This document shows, piece after piece, positions 28,803-36,509 of a stretch of 64,000 nt of DNA. This stretch comes from Rhodobacter sp. (lineage in GTDB: Bacteria > Pseudomonadota > Alphaproteobacteria > Rhodobacterales > Rhodobacteraceae): positions 158,722-222,721 of the forward strand of contig JAIXXB010000019.1 of the NCBI GenBank assembly GCA_027490955.1. The letters run 5' to 3'. The translations under genes were made by a program, and so were the position numbers. The notes beneath the pieces were generated by a model. The model was not told the origin of the DNA, did no database searches, and saw only the letters and a list, made by a program, of their open reading frames with translations. Position 1 is the first letter of the stretch, and each line of letters begins with the position of its first letter.

Positions 28803-28889
28803 TTATTCTGCTGCGATGATGATCAGATAGGGAACAACAGTCAGCATGGCGACGATCATGGTCATCGCAAGGGGTAGGCCTTTAAACAT
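28803..28889 (-). CDS. 28-residue predicted membrane microprotein
   Basis: ATG at 28889 opens a 28-codon frame ending TAA at 28805-28803. The product begins MFKGLPLAM and ends LIIIAAE; about 20 hydrophobic residues (Ala, Met, Thr, Val, Ile, Leu) form one membrane helix. A strong ribosome site, GGAGG, lies four to five bases upstream, and a G/C hairpin follows the stop. Both argue that it is translated. I do not know a family for it. It lies between rutR and the GlcG/HbpS-like gene. Confidence 0.6.
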   Translation of the reverse strand: MFKGLPLAMTMIVAMLTVVPYLIIIAAE

Positions 28890-28970
28890 TCAATCCTCCG
28901 CTGTCAGTTACCCAGCAGAGGTAGGCATCCATTGGCAAAAGTCTAGGCGCGCGCGCAGGGTTTTGCGCCA

Positions 28971-29438
28971 TCAGGATAAATGCGCGCGCATGGCGGCGAT
29001 GACCATGGCATGATCTTCAAGTTGCGGCAGGCCAGACACAGTGACTACAGCCACAACTCCAACCCCTGCCACCACCACGGGCACAGCGCCGCCGTGATCG
29101 GCATATTCCGCATTGGACAGGCCATTGCCAAGCAGGTCTTGCCCCTTTTCGCGGTGCGCGCAGCCTACCTCGAGCGAGGATTTTCCATACATCAGCGCGA
29201 CATTGCTTTTGCGCCATGCCCATTTGTCATTCAGCGGGGCCGAACCTTGCAAGGCGGCATGAAACAGGGTGCGGTCGGGCGTGCGAATGTTGATCACCAC
29301 GCCCAATCCATCCTCTTGTGCCATTTGCACCAAGGCGCGGCCCAAGGCCCAAGCATCGCCTTCGTCAAAGGCGGGAAAAATCAGCATGTCGGTTTCTGCG
29401 GCGACCGCGTTGGCAGAGGGCAGGTTTTCCGAAGTCAT
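28971..29438 (-). CDS. GlcG/HbpS-family (UPF0303-like) protein
   Basis: A 155-residue protein of the heme-degrading / GlcG-HbpS fold (PF03928 type). Diagnostic stretches: LGVVINIRTPDRTLFHAAL, DKWAWRKSNVALMYGKSS, and SNAEYADHGGAVPVVVAGVGVVAVVTVSGLPQLEDH. No signal peptide, so cytoplasmic. Start at 29438 has AAGGAC upstream. It is divergent from the ureidopropionase gene across the RutR site, so it may belong to the same regulon; related genes accompany various small-molecule catabolic loci. Real activity unknown. Confidence 0.82.
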   Translation of the reverse strand: MTSENLPSANAVAAETDMLIFPAFDEGDAWALGRALVQMAQEDGLGVVINIRTPDRTLFHAALQGSAPLNDKWAWRKSNVALMYGKSSLEVGCAHREKGQDLLGNGLSNAEYADHGGAVPVVVAGVGVVAVVTVSGLPQLEDHAMVIAAMRAHLS

Positions 29439-29565
29439 GCGATGTCCTTTACCAAAATTATGCCCCAGCGTAGGCGATCTGGGGCGTTTGGGGCAAGTGT
29501 TTTGCGCCATGCTGCCTAAAGCTTGGGCAGGCGGCAGGACTTGCCAAAAAACCGTGCGAATTTTG

Positions 29566-29581
29566 TTGACCGAATGGTCAA
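29566..29581. promoter_or_regulatory. RutR operator before the ureidopropionase gene
   Basis: TTGACCGAATGGTCAA is a perfect palindrome (TTGACC and GGTCAA with a four-base centre) and fits the E. coli RutR consensus TTGACCAnnTGGTCAA at all but one position. A TATAGC that could be a -10 box follows at 29586. It lies in the 224-bp divergent region, so it can control both directions. Confidence 0.8.
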
Positions 29582-29662
29582 CATCTATAGCGTTGTGCGC
29601 AAAGGCCGCGTGAAGGGAATCGCGCGGCGCGGGGCAAATGACCCCAAGGATGGGAGCGATAC

Positions 29663-30910
29663 ATGGCGGTTTTGGCCAATCAGCGGATCAATGCGCAGCG
29701 CCTGTGGGATACATTGGGCGAGATGGCTTTGATTGGGCCGGGCGTGGCGGGCGGATGCAACCGCCAGACCCTAACGGATGCTGACAGCGCGGGGCGGCAT
29801 TTGTTCGCGCGGTGGTGCAAAGATGCCGGCATGAGCATGGGCGTTGATACGATGGGCAATATGTTTGCCACCCGCGCGGGCACGGATCCCTCGGCGCTGC
29901 CCGTTTACATGGGCAGTCATTTGGATACGCAGCCGACGGGTGGGCGCTATGACGGGGTTTTGGGGGTTTTGGGCGCGCTGGAAGTGGTGCGCACGATCAA
30001 TGATTTGGGCCTGCGCACGCGCCGCCCCATTGTGGTGACCAATTGGACGAATGAGGAAGGCGCGCGTTTTGCCCCTGCGATGCTGGCAAGCGGTGTCTTT
30101 GCAGGTATTCATACGCAGGACTATGCCTATGGGCGCACCGACCTAGAGGGCAAAACCTTTGGCGAGGAATTGGCCCGTATTGGCTGGATGGGCGACGAGG
30201 TGGTTGGCGCGCGCAAGATGCATGCGATGCTGGAATTGCATATCGAACAGGGGCCTATCCTTGAGGCCGAGGGGAAGACGATTGGCGTTGTCACCCACGG
30301 GCAAGGGCTGTGGTGGCTAGAGATTACGCTGGCGGGGAAGGATGCGCATACGGGGTCGACACCCATGAATATGCGGGTGAATGCGGGATTGGGCATGGCG
30401 CGGATCACCGAAAGGGTGCATCAGATTGCCATGGCGCACCAGCCAAATGCCGTGGGCGCGGTGGGGCAAGTCAAGGTCTTTCCCAACAGCCGCAATGTGA
30501 TTCCGGGCAAAGTGATTTTCACGGTTGATATTCGCAGCCCCGAGCAAGGCAAGCTGGATTTGATGCGCGGCGAGGTGGAGCGCGCCGCCCATGCGGTTGC
30601 GGCGGAATTGGGATTGGGCTGCAGCATTGAACCTGTGGGTCATTTCGACCCTGTCACCTTTGATCCTGATTTGGTCAAGGTGGTGCGCGGGGCGGCGGAA
30701 CGCTTGGGCCATGCGCATATGGATATCGTATCTGGGGCTGGGCATGATGCCTGCTGGACGAACCGCGTGGCCCCGACAGTGATGATCATGTGCCCCTGTG
30801 TCGGCGGGCTTTCGCATAACGAGGCCGAAGAGATATCTCCCGAATGGGCGGCGGCGGGGACGGATGTTTTGCTGCATGCGGTGCTTGAGGTGGCAGAGGT
30901 GGTAGAGTGA
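29663..30910 (+). CDS. Beta-ureidopropionase / N-carbamoyl-beta-alanine amidohydrolase (Zn-hydantoinase/carbamoylase family)
   Basis: A 415-residue M20-type amidase. It removes the carbamoyl group, releasing CO2, ammonia and beta-alanine (third step of the pathway). The di-metal ligands are visible in order: GSHLDTQ (His), GGRYDG (Asp), TNEEGARF (Glu), ELHIEQGP (His) and SGAGHDAC (last His). Start at 29663 has GGGAG at 29652. First gene of the operon that continues through dihydropyrimidinase and the ABC importer. Confidence 0.94.
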   Translation: MAVLANQRINAQRLWDTLGEMALIGPGVAGGCNRQTLTDADSAGRHLFARWCKDAGMSMGVDTMGNMFATRAGTDPSALPVYMGSHLDTQPTGGRYDGVLGVLGALEVVRTINDLGLRTRRPIVVTNWTNEEGARFAPAMLASGVFAGIHTQDYAYGRTDLEGKTFGEELARIGWMGDEVVGARKMHAMLELHIEQGPILEAEGKTIGVVTHGQGLWWLEITLAGKDAHTGSTPMNMRVNAGLGMARITERVHQIAMAHQPNAVGAVGQVKVFPNSRNVIPGKVIFTVDIRSPEQGKLDLMRGEVERAAHAVAAELGLGCSIEPVGHFDPVTFDPDLVKVVRGAAERLGHAHMDIVSGAGHDACWTNRVAPTVMIMCPCVGGLSHNEAEEISPEWAAAGTDVLLHAVLEVAEVVE

Positions 30911-31395
30911 TGCAATGCAGATGGCAGATTGCGGGTCATGGCCCCGCGATTGGGGGTTTTACACCCCCAAGCCCCTTTGGCCAAGGCCAAAGCGGCTGCC
31001 CCCGTGGGATATTTGAGAAAAGAAGAAGCCGCAGCGCAGGTATTTTGGCCGCGCTGTTTGTTGCGGCGGTGCCTGCCAGCGCGCAGGCAGCTGCCTGTGA
31101 CAGCACGATGATGGCGCTGATGTATTTGGGCGGCTCGGTCGATCCTATTTTGGCTGGGGCGGTGGATGTTCCTGAACGGCTGGCGGCTTTTGCACAACGG
31201 GCGGCAGTTGCCGAGGGCGAGGCAAAGGCCGAAGGCTGGCCTGCCGAGGTGCTGGCCAATTTGGCGCTGCTTGCCTCGGCAGCAAGTGCTGTGCCGCCTG
31301 ATACAATTTTTGCCCCCGCGCAGGCCGTGGCCGACGCGGCGGGCGCGCTTTGCGAGGGCATGCCGATGCCCTATTTCCCAGCCCCCAATCCATGA
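30907..31395 (+). CDS. Small secreted protein of unknown function (start uncertain)
   Basis: The frame runs from the end of the ureidopropionase gene to just before dihydropyrimidinase. The supported part is a signal-like stretch (SAGILAALFVAAVPASAQA) followed by about 100 residues starting AACDSTMMALMYLGG, with two Cys (one near CDST, one near LCEGMP). The first 40 codons lie inside the composite repeat and are unlikely to be real protein; the true start may be a TTG or other rare codon near 31055. No family recognised. Periplasmic if secreted. Confidence 0.5.
   Translation: MMQCRWQIAGHGPAIGGFTPPSPFGQGQSGCPRGIFEKRRSRSAGILAALFVAAVPASAQAAACDSTMMALMYLGGSVDPILAGAVDVPERLAAFAQRAAVAEGEAKAEGWPAEVLANLALLASAASAVPPDTIFAPAQAVADAAGALCEGMPMPYFPAPNP
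30952..31028. repeat. Composite intergenic repeat, copy 2 (after the ureidopropionase gene)
   Basis: GGGGG and CCCCC hairpin (30952-30968), then the perfect palindrome CTTTGGCCAAGGCCAAAG (30975-30992), then CTGCCCCCGTGGGATATTTG and AAAAGAAGAAG. Same order of parts as copy 3, with different hairpin sequences. Confidence 0.75.
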
Positions 31396-31404
31396 GGTGA
31401 TGCA

Positions 31405-32859
31405 ATGGCTTCGACAGTAATCAAAGGTGGAACGGTTGTAACCGCCGATCTGACCTACAGCGCCGATGTGCTGATTGAGGGCGGCAAAATCGCGGCCATT
31501 GGGGCGGGACTGAAGGGGGATAAGACCTTAGACGCCACGGGCTGCTATATCATGCCGGGCGGGATTGATCCGCATACGCATTTGGAGATGCCCTTTATGG
31601 GCACTTATTCCAGCGATGATTTTGAAAGCGGCACGCGCGCGGCGCTGTCGGGCGGCACGACGATGGTGGTGGATTTTGTGCTGCCTGCGCAGGGCCAAGG
31701 GCTGATGGATGCAGCCCAGATGTGGCACAACAAATCCACCCGCGCGCATTGTGATTATTCCTATCATATGGCCGTGACGTGGTGGGGCGAGAAAGTGTTT
31801 GAGGATATGGCCCTGTCGGTGAAGGCAGGGATGACATCGTTCAAGCATTTTATGGCCTATAAGGGCGCATTGATGGTGAATGATGATGAAATGTATCAAT
31901 CCTTTAGCCGCGTTGGGGATTTGGGCGGTTTGGCCATGGTGCATGCCGAAAACGGCGATGTGGTGGCCGAGCTGACCGCCAAGCTGATTGCAGCGGGCAA
32001 TACGGGGCCAGAGGGCCACGCCTATTCCCGCCCCCCGCAGGTGGAGGGCGAGGCGACCAACCGCGCCATTATGATTGCCGATATGGCAGGCGTGCCGCTG
32101 TATGTCGTGCATACAAGCTGCGAAGAGGCGCATGAGGCCATTCGGCGGGCGCGCGCGCAGGGCAAGCGGGTTTGGGGCGAGCCGCTGATCCAGCATCTGA
32201 CGCTGGACGAGTCTGAATATTTCCACCCCGATTGGGATCATGCCGCGCGGCGGGTGATGTCACCGCCGTTCCGCAATAAGCAGCATCAAGACAGTCTTTG
32301 GGCGGGGTTGCAGTCGGGGTCTTTGTCTGTGGTTGCGACCGATCACTGCGCGTTCACGACCGAGCAAAAGCGGTTTGGGCTGAAAAGCTTTGCGCAAATC
32401 CCGAATGGGACGGGCGGCCTTGAGGATCGGATGCCGATGCTGTGGACGCATGGGGTGAACACGGGGCGGCTGACGATGAATGAGTTTGTCGCGGTGACAT
32501 CGACCAATATCGCCAAAATCCTGAACTGCTATCCGCAAAAGGGCGCGGTTCTGGTGGGGGCGGATGCGGATTTGGTGGTCTGGGATCCGAAGGCGGAGAA
32601 GGTGATTTCGGCCAATACACAGCAATCGGCCATTGATTACAATGTGTTTGAGGGGCAGAAGGTGACGGGCCTGCCACGCTTTACCCTGACGCGCGGGCGG
32701 CTGGCGTGGGAAGCGGGGAAAGTTCACGCGGGAGAGGGCCACGGCAAGTTTGTGGCGCGCGAGCCAAAGCCCGCCGTGAACCGCGCGCTGAGCCAGTGGA
32801 AAGACCTGACCGCGCCGCGCCCTGTGCAGCGGACGGGCGAGATTGTGGCGGGGGTATAG
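31405..32859 (+). CDS. hydA: Dihydropyrimidinase (D-hydantoinase)
   Basis: A 484-residue Zn hydrolase that opens dihydrouracil to N-carbamoyl-beta-alanine (second step). Ligands: HTH in GGIDPHTHLEM, carboxylated Lys in SFKHFMAYKG, His in MVHAENGD and YVVHTSCEEAHEA, Asp in VATDHCAF. Ribosome site GAGGTGA lies before the ATG at 31405. Between the ureidopropionase and the SDR gene, all one operon. Confidence 0.96.
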   Translation: MASTVIKGGTVVTADLTYSADVLIEGGKIAAIGAGLKGDKTLDATGCYIMPGGIDPHTHLEMPFMGTYSSDDFESGTRAALSGGTTMVVDFVLPAQGQGLMDAAQMWHNKSTRAHCDYSYHMAVTWWGEKVFEDMALSVKAGMTSFKHFMAYKGALMVNDDEMYQSFSRVGDLGGLAMVHAENGDVVAELTAKLIAAGNTGPEGHAYSRPPQVEGEATNRAIMIADMAGVPLYVVHTSCEEAHEAIRRARAQGKRVWGEPLIQHLTLDESEYFHPDWDHAARRVMSPPFRNKQHQDSLWAGLQSGSLSVVATDHCAFTTEQKRFGLKSFAQIPNGTGGLEDRMPMLWTHGVNTGRLTMNEFVAVTSTNIAKILNCYPQKGAVLVGADADLVVWDPKAEKVISANTQQSAIDYNVFEGQKVTGLPRFTLTRGRLAWEAGKVHAGEGHGKFVAREPKPAVNRALSQWKDLTAPRPVQRTGEIVAGV

Positions 32860-33555
32860 GTGAAGGTCGCCCTGATCACCGCTGGCGGGTCTGGCATGGG
32901 CGCGGCCTGCGCGCGCAGGCTGGCGGCCGATGGCTTTGCCGTCGGCATCTTGTCCTCTTCTGGCAAGGGTGAGGCGCTGGGCACGGAGCTTGGCGGATTT
33001 GGGGTGACGGGGTCTAATCAAGACGCTGATGCCATCAAGGCGCTGGTCGATGGGGCGATGGCGCGCTGGGGGCGGGTGGATGCGCTGGTGAACAGCGCGG
33101 GGCATGGGTCGCGCGGTCAGCTTTTGGAAATATCCGATGAAGATTGGCACAAGGGCATTGATATCTATCTGATGAATGTGATCCGCCCCACGCGGCTGGT
33201 GGCCCCGATTATGGCCGCTTCGGGGGGCGGGGCGGTGGTGAACATTTCCACTGCTTGGGCCTTTGAGCCGAGTGCGATGTTTCCCACCTCTGCCGTGGCG
33301 CGGGCAGGGTTGGCGGCGTTTACGAAACTGTTTGCCGATGAATATGCCGCCCAGAACGTGCGGATGAACAATGTTTTGCCGGGCTGGATTGACAGCCTGC
33401 CGCAAACGGACGCGCGGGCGGCATCGGTACCCATGAAACGCTATGGGCGCGAGGACGAGATTGCCGCAACAGTGGCGTTTTTATGCGGCGAGGGCGCGGG
33501 CTATATCACGGGCCAGAATATCCGCGTCGATGGCGGATTGATGAGGGGACTATGA
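32860..33555 (+). CDS. Atypical short-chain dehydrogenase/reductase of the pyrimidine cluster
   Basis: A 231-residue SDR fold starting at a GTG directly after the hydA stop. The coenzyme loop is ITAGGSGMGAA (close to TGxxxGxG) and VNSAGHG takes the NAG place. The active site is odd: the Ser (NISTAWAF) is kept, but where YxxxK belongs the sequence is FPTSAVARAGLAAF, without Tyr and with Lys apparently replaced by Arg. A similar segment is, as I recall, found in homologs of other alphaproteobacterial pyrimidine loci, which suggests a specific role rather than a mutation. Reaction unknown; malonic semialdehyde reduction was considered but not supported. Confidence 0.82.
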   Translation: MKVALITAGGSGMGAACARRLAADGFAVGILSSSGKGEALGTELGGFGVTGSNQDADAIKALVDGAMARWGRVDALVNSAGHGSRGQLLEISDEDWHKGIDIYLMNVIRPTRLVAPIMAASGGGAVVNISTAWAFEPSAMFPTSAVARAGLAAFTKLFADEYAAQNVRMNNVLPGWIDSLPQTDARAASVPMKRYGREDEIAATVAFLCGEGAGYITGQNIRVDGGLMRGL

Positions 33556-34325
33556 CAGTTATCAATGCCCAAAATGTGAACCTTGTGTTCCAAACGGCGG
33601 ATGGCCCTGTGCAGGCGCTGAAGGATGTGAACCTAAGCGTGAATAAGGGCGACTTTGTATCCTTTATTGGGCCATCGGGCTGCGGCAAGACCACGCTTCT
33701 GCGGTCTATTGCGGCGCTGGAACATCCAACAAGCGGGACCTTGACCGTCAACGGCATGACCCCTGATGAGGCGCGGATGAAACGCGCCTATGGCTATGTG
33801 TTTCAGGCGGCGGGGCTTTATCCGTGGCGCACCATTGCGGGGAATATCGCGCTGCCGCTGGAGATTATGGGCTTTTCCAAACCCGAGATTGCCGAGCGCA
33901 CCGAGAAGGTGTTGGATTTGGTCGAACTGTCGGGCTTTGGCCGCAAATTTCCGTGGCAATTGTCAGGGGGCATGCAGCAGCGCGCCTCGATTGCCCGCGC
34001 GCTGGCCTTTGATGCGGATATCTTGCTGATGGACGAGCCTTTCGGCGCGCTGGATGAGATTGTGCGGGATCGCTTGAATGAGGAACTGCTAAAGTTGTGG
34101 GCGCGCACGGGCAAGACGATTGCCTTTGTAACGCACTCCATCCCCGAAGCGGTGTATCTATCGACCAAAATCGTGGTGATGTCACCACGCCCTGGGCGGA
34201 TTACGGATGTGATTGACAGCACCTTGCCGCGCGAGAGGCCGCTGGATATTCGCGACAGTGCAGAGTTTATCGCCATTGCGCACCGTGTGCGAGAGGGGCT
34301 GCGGGCGGGGCATGTGGATGTGTGA
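33552..34325 (+). CDS. ABC importer ATPase, probable pyrimidine uptake
   Basis: A 257-residue NitT/TauT-type ATPase. Walker A GPSGCGKTT, signature QLSGGMQQRASIARA, Walker B LMDEPFGALD and the switch His (VTHSIPEAV) are present. The ATG overlaps the SDR stop (ATGA). It energises the two permeases further down, which form a complete importer with the binding protein at 36510. Confidence 0.92.
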   Translation: MTVINAQNVNLVFQTADGPVQALKDVNLSVNKGDFVSFIGPSGCGKTTLLRSIAALEHPTSGTLTVNGMTPDEARMKRAYGYVFQAAGLYPWRTIAGNIALPLEIMGFSKPEIAERTEKVLDLVELSGFGRKFPWQLSGGMQQRASIARALAFDADILLMDEPFGALDEIVRDRLNEELLKLWARTGKTIAFVTHSIPEAVYLSTKIVVMSPRPGRITDVIDSTLPRERPLDIRDSAEFIAIAHRVREGLRAGHVDV

Positions 34326-34346
34326 GCTGCGGCATATAGGGCGGAT

Positions 34347-34421
34347 GGGGGCTGTCTGCCCCCAAGCTTGCGAAACAGGTTTCGCAAGCCTCCCCCGAGG
34401 ATATTTGGGCCAAAGTGAAAG
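34347..34421. repeat. Composite intergenic repeat, copy 3 (after the pyrimidine ATPase gene)
   Basis: GGGGGC/GCCCCC hairpin (34347-34363), a perfect 11-base stem GCTTGCGAAAC/GTTTCGCAAGC (34366-34389), then CCCCCGAGGATATTTG and AAAGTGAAAG. It ends ten bases before the next gene and supplies part of its ribosome site. Confidence 0.75.
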
Positions 34422-34430
34422 GGGGGCGCG

Positions 34431-34760
34431 ATGAGTGGGGTGATTTATGCCTATCTTGCGGCCTCGACCGCGGTGTTTATGGGGGCGAATGCGCTGCTGA
34501 AAACCTATGCGAATGGGGCGGGGGTGGCGGTGCTGATTGCGGCGCTGGCGCTGTTTTGCCTTGGCAATTACATCATGGTTTGGGTGATGCGCGGGGGTGG
34601 TTTGGGCGTGGCGATATCGCTTTCGGCAGTGTTCCAACTGCTGGCCATTACGGCCATGGCGGTGCTGGTCTTTGGTGAAAGGCCGACATTGGTGCAGGGC
34701 GCGGGAATGGGCCTTGGCGTGGTGGCGGTGGCATTGATTGCGCTGGGGGGCAAGGCATGA
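34431..34760 (+). CDS. Four-helix DMT/SMR-like membrane protein
   Basis: A 109-residue protein with four predicted helices, the size and shape of small multidrug resistance (SMR) and single-EamA-repeat proteins. Segments VIYAYLAASTAVFMGANALLK, VLIAALALFCLGNYIMVWVM, SLSAVFQLLAITAMAVLVFGE and VQGAGMGLGVVAVALIALGG. It stands inside the ABC importer operon, its stop overlapping the permease start (ATGA). A dimer could act as a separate channel or export the product. No clear family motif beyond the fold. Confidence 0.75.
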   Translation: MSGVIYAYLAASTAVFMGANALLKTYANGAGVAVLIAALALFCLGNYIMVWVMRGGGLGVAISLSAVFQLLAITAMAVLVFGERPTLVQGAGMGLGVVAVALIALGGKA

Positions 34761-35632
34761 GCCGTATCTTGCCCATTTTGACCGTTGTTCTGGCGATTAT
34801 CCTGATCTGGTATGCGGCTGCTATTCGCATGAACACCCCTTGGGAGATAGATCAGGCCGCACGGGCGGGGGTAGAGCCGCCCAGCGGCATGGCGCGGGTT
34901 ATGGCGACATGGAGCCAAGATCGGCCCGTGCTGCCAGCCCCGCATCAGGTGGCATTAGAGCTGTATAAATCCACCTTGGGGCTGAAAATCACCTCGCCAA
35001 AATCGCTGATCTATCATGGCTGGATCACGATTTCGGCGACCTTGGTGGGCTTTGCCATTGGCACGGGGCTGGGGGTGCTGTTGGCGGTTGGCATTGTGCA
35101 TAATCGCGCGATGGACGCATCGGTGATGCCTTGGGCCATTGCCAGCCAGACCATTCCCATCCTCGCCATTGCGCCGATGATCATTGTGGTTATGAACGCG
35201 CTGGGGGTGCAGGGGTTGATCCCCAAGGCGATTATTTCGGCCTTTCTGTCCTTTTTCCCTGTGTTGGTGGGTATGGTGAAGGGGCTGCGAAGCCCTGATA
35301 CGGCGCAGTTTGATTTGATGAAAACCTATAATGCCAGCGCGTCAAAGGTGTTTTGGGCGCTGCGCCTGCCCTCATCGGTGCCCTATCTGTTTGCCAGCCT
35401 GAAGGTGGGCATTGCCGCCAGTTTGGTGGGCGCGATTGTGGGGGAATTGCCCACGGGCGCGGTGGCGGGTCTGGGCGCGCGGCTGCTGTCGGGCAGCTAT
35501 TATGGGCAGACTGTGCAGATTTGGGCGGCGCTGATGGCGGCGGCGATTGTGGCGGCGGGTTTGGTGGCAATTGTGGGCGCCCTAGAGCGCGCGACCTTGC
35601 ACCGCATGGGTTACCGCGAGGCCGTGCGATGA
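34757..35632 (+). CDS. ABC importer permease, probable pyrimidine uptake (first)
   Basis: A 291-residue permease of the SsuC/TauC type. One N-terminal helix, a periplasmic segment (residues 30-85), then a five-helix core with an EAA-like loop, TAQFDLMKTYNASASKVFWALRLPSSVPYL. ATGA overlap with both neighbours, so strongly coupled. Confidence 0.9.
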   Translation: MSRILPILTVVLAIILIWYAAAIRMNTPWEIDQAARAGVEPPSGMARVMATWSQDRPVLPAPHQVALELYKSTLGLKITSPKSLIYHGWITISATLVGFAIGTGLGVLLAVGIVHNRAMDASVMPWAIASQTIPILAIAPMIIVVMNALGVQGLIPKAIISAFLSFFPVLVGMVKGLRSPDTAQFDLMKTYNASASKVFWALRLPSSVPYLFASLKVGIAASLVGAIVGELPTGAVAGLGARLLSGSYYGQTVQIWAALMAAAIVAAGLVAIVGALERATLHRMGYREAVR

Positions 35633-36462
35633 TCTGGGTTCTAGCTGCGCTGGTGTTTTGGGCGGGCGCTTGGGCGCTGAATGTACGGCTGGCGGCGCGC
35701 CCATCGGGGGCGGGGCTGATCGTGCCTGCGATATTTGGTGTGACGATTTTGGTGGTCTGGGAAGGGATGGTGCGCGGTTTGGGCGTATCGCCCGTGATTT
35801 TGCCCCCGCCCACCGCGATTGCCGCCAGATTTGCCGCCGAATTGCCCACGCTTTGGGCCGATTTCAACCAGACCTTCGTCAAAGGCACGCTGCGCGGCTA
35901 TGCGATGGGCTGCGGCGCTGCGATTTTGACTGCCATCGCCATCGACCGCTCGCCCTTTTTGCAAAAGGGGCTGTTGCCCGTGGGCAATTTTGTCGCTGCC
36001 CTGCCCATCGTCGGCATCGCGCCGATTTTGGTGATGTGGTTTGGCTTTGATTGGGAATCGAAGGCGGCGGTGGTTGTGGTGATGGTGTTCTTTCCCGTTT
36101 TGGTGAACACTGTGGCGGGGCTAAAGGCGGCAGAGCAGATGCAGCGCGATTTGATGGCAACCTATGGGGCCAGCTATACGCAAAACCTGCTTAAACTGCG
36201 TCTGCCTGCAGCGATGCCGTTTATTTTCAACGGGCTTAAAATTGCAACAACGCTGGCTTTGATCGGGGCGATTGTTGCTGAATTTTTCGGCAGCCCCACA
36301 GTGGGTATGGGGTTTCGCATCACGGCAGAGGTCGGGCGGCTTGGCCTTGATATGGTTTGGGCCGAGATTGCGGTGGCGGCATTGGCGGGGTCGGCCTTTT
36401 ACGGCGCGGTCGCGCTTATCGAACGGCGGGTGACATTTTGGCACCCATCGCAGCGGAAGTGA
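35629..36462 (+). CDS. ABC importer permease, probable pyrimidine uptake (second)
   Basis: A 277-residue permease similar to the preceding one, with the EAA loop AEQMQRDLMATYGASYTQNLLKLRLPAAMPFI. Starts at the ATG overlapping the previous stop (ATGA). Two related but distinct permeases imply a heterodimeric channel. Confidence 0.9.
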   Translation: MIWVLAALVFWAGAWALNVRLAARPSGAGLIVPAIFGVTILVVWEGMVRGLGVSPVILPPPTAIAARFAAELPTLWADFNQTFVKGTLRGYAMGCGAAILTAIAIDRSPFLQKGLLPVGNFVAALPIVGIAPILVMWFGFDWESKAAVVVVMVFFPVLVNTVAGLKAAEQMQRDLMATYGASYTQNLLKLRLPAAMPFIFNGLKIATTLALIGAIVAEFFGSPTVGMGFRITAEVGRLGLDMVWAEIAVAALAGSAFYGAVALIERRVTFWHPSQRK

Positions 36463-36509
36463 CGTGTTAAATTAACCAAGGGGCACTGCCCCACAACATG
36501 GAGGCTAGT

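Noticed and set aside
32860..33555. SDR as malonic semialdehyde reductase (YdfG)
   Set aside because: The reductive pathway does not make malonic semialdehyde until after beta-alanine transamination, and the catalytic Tyr/Lys are missing.
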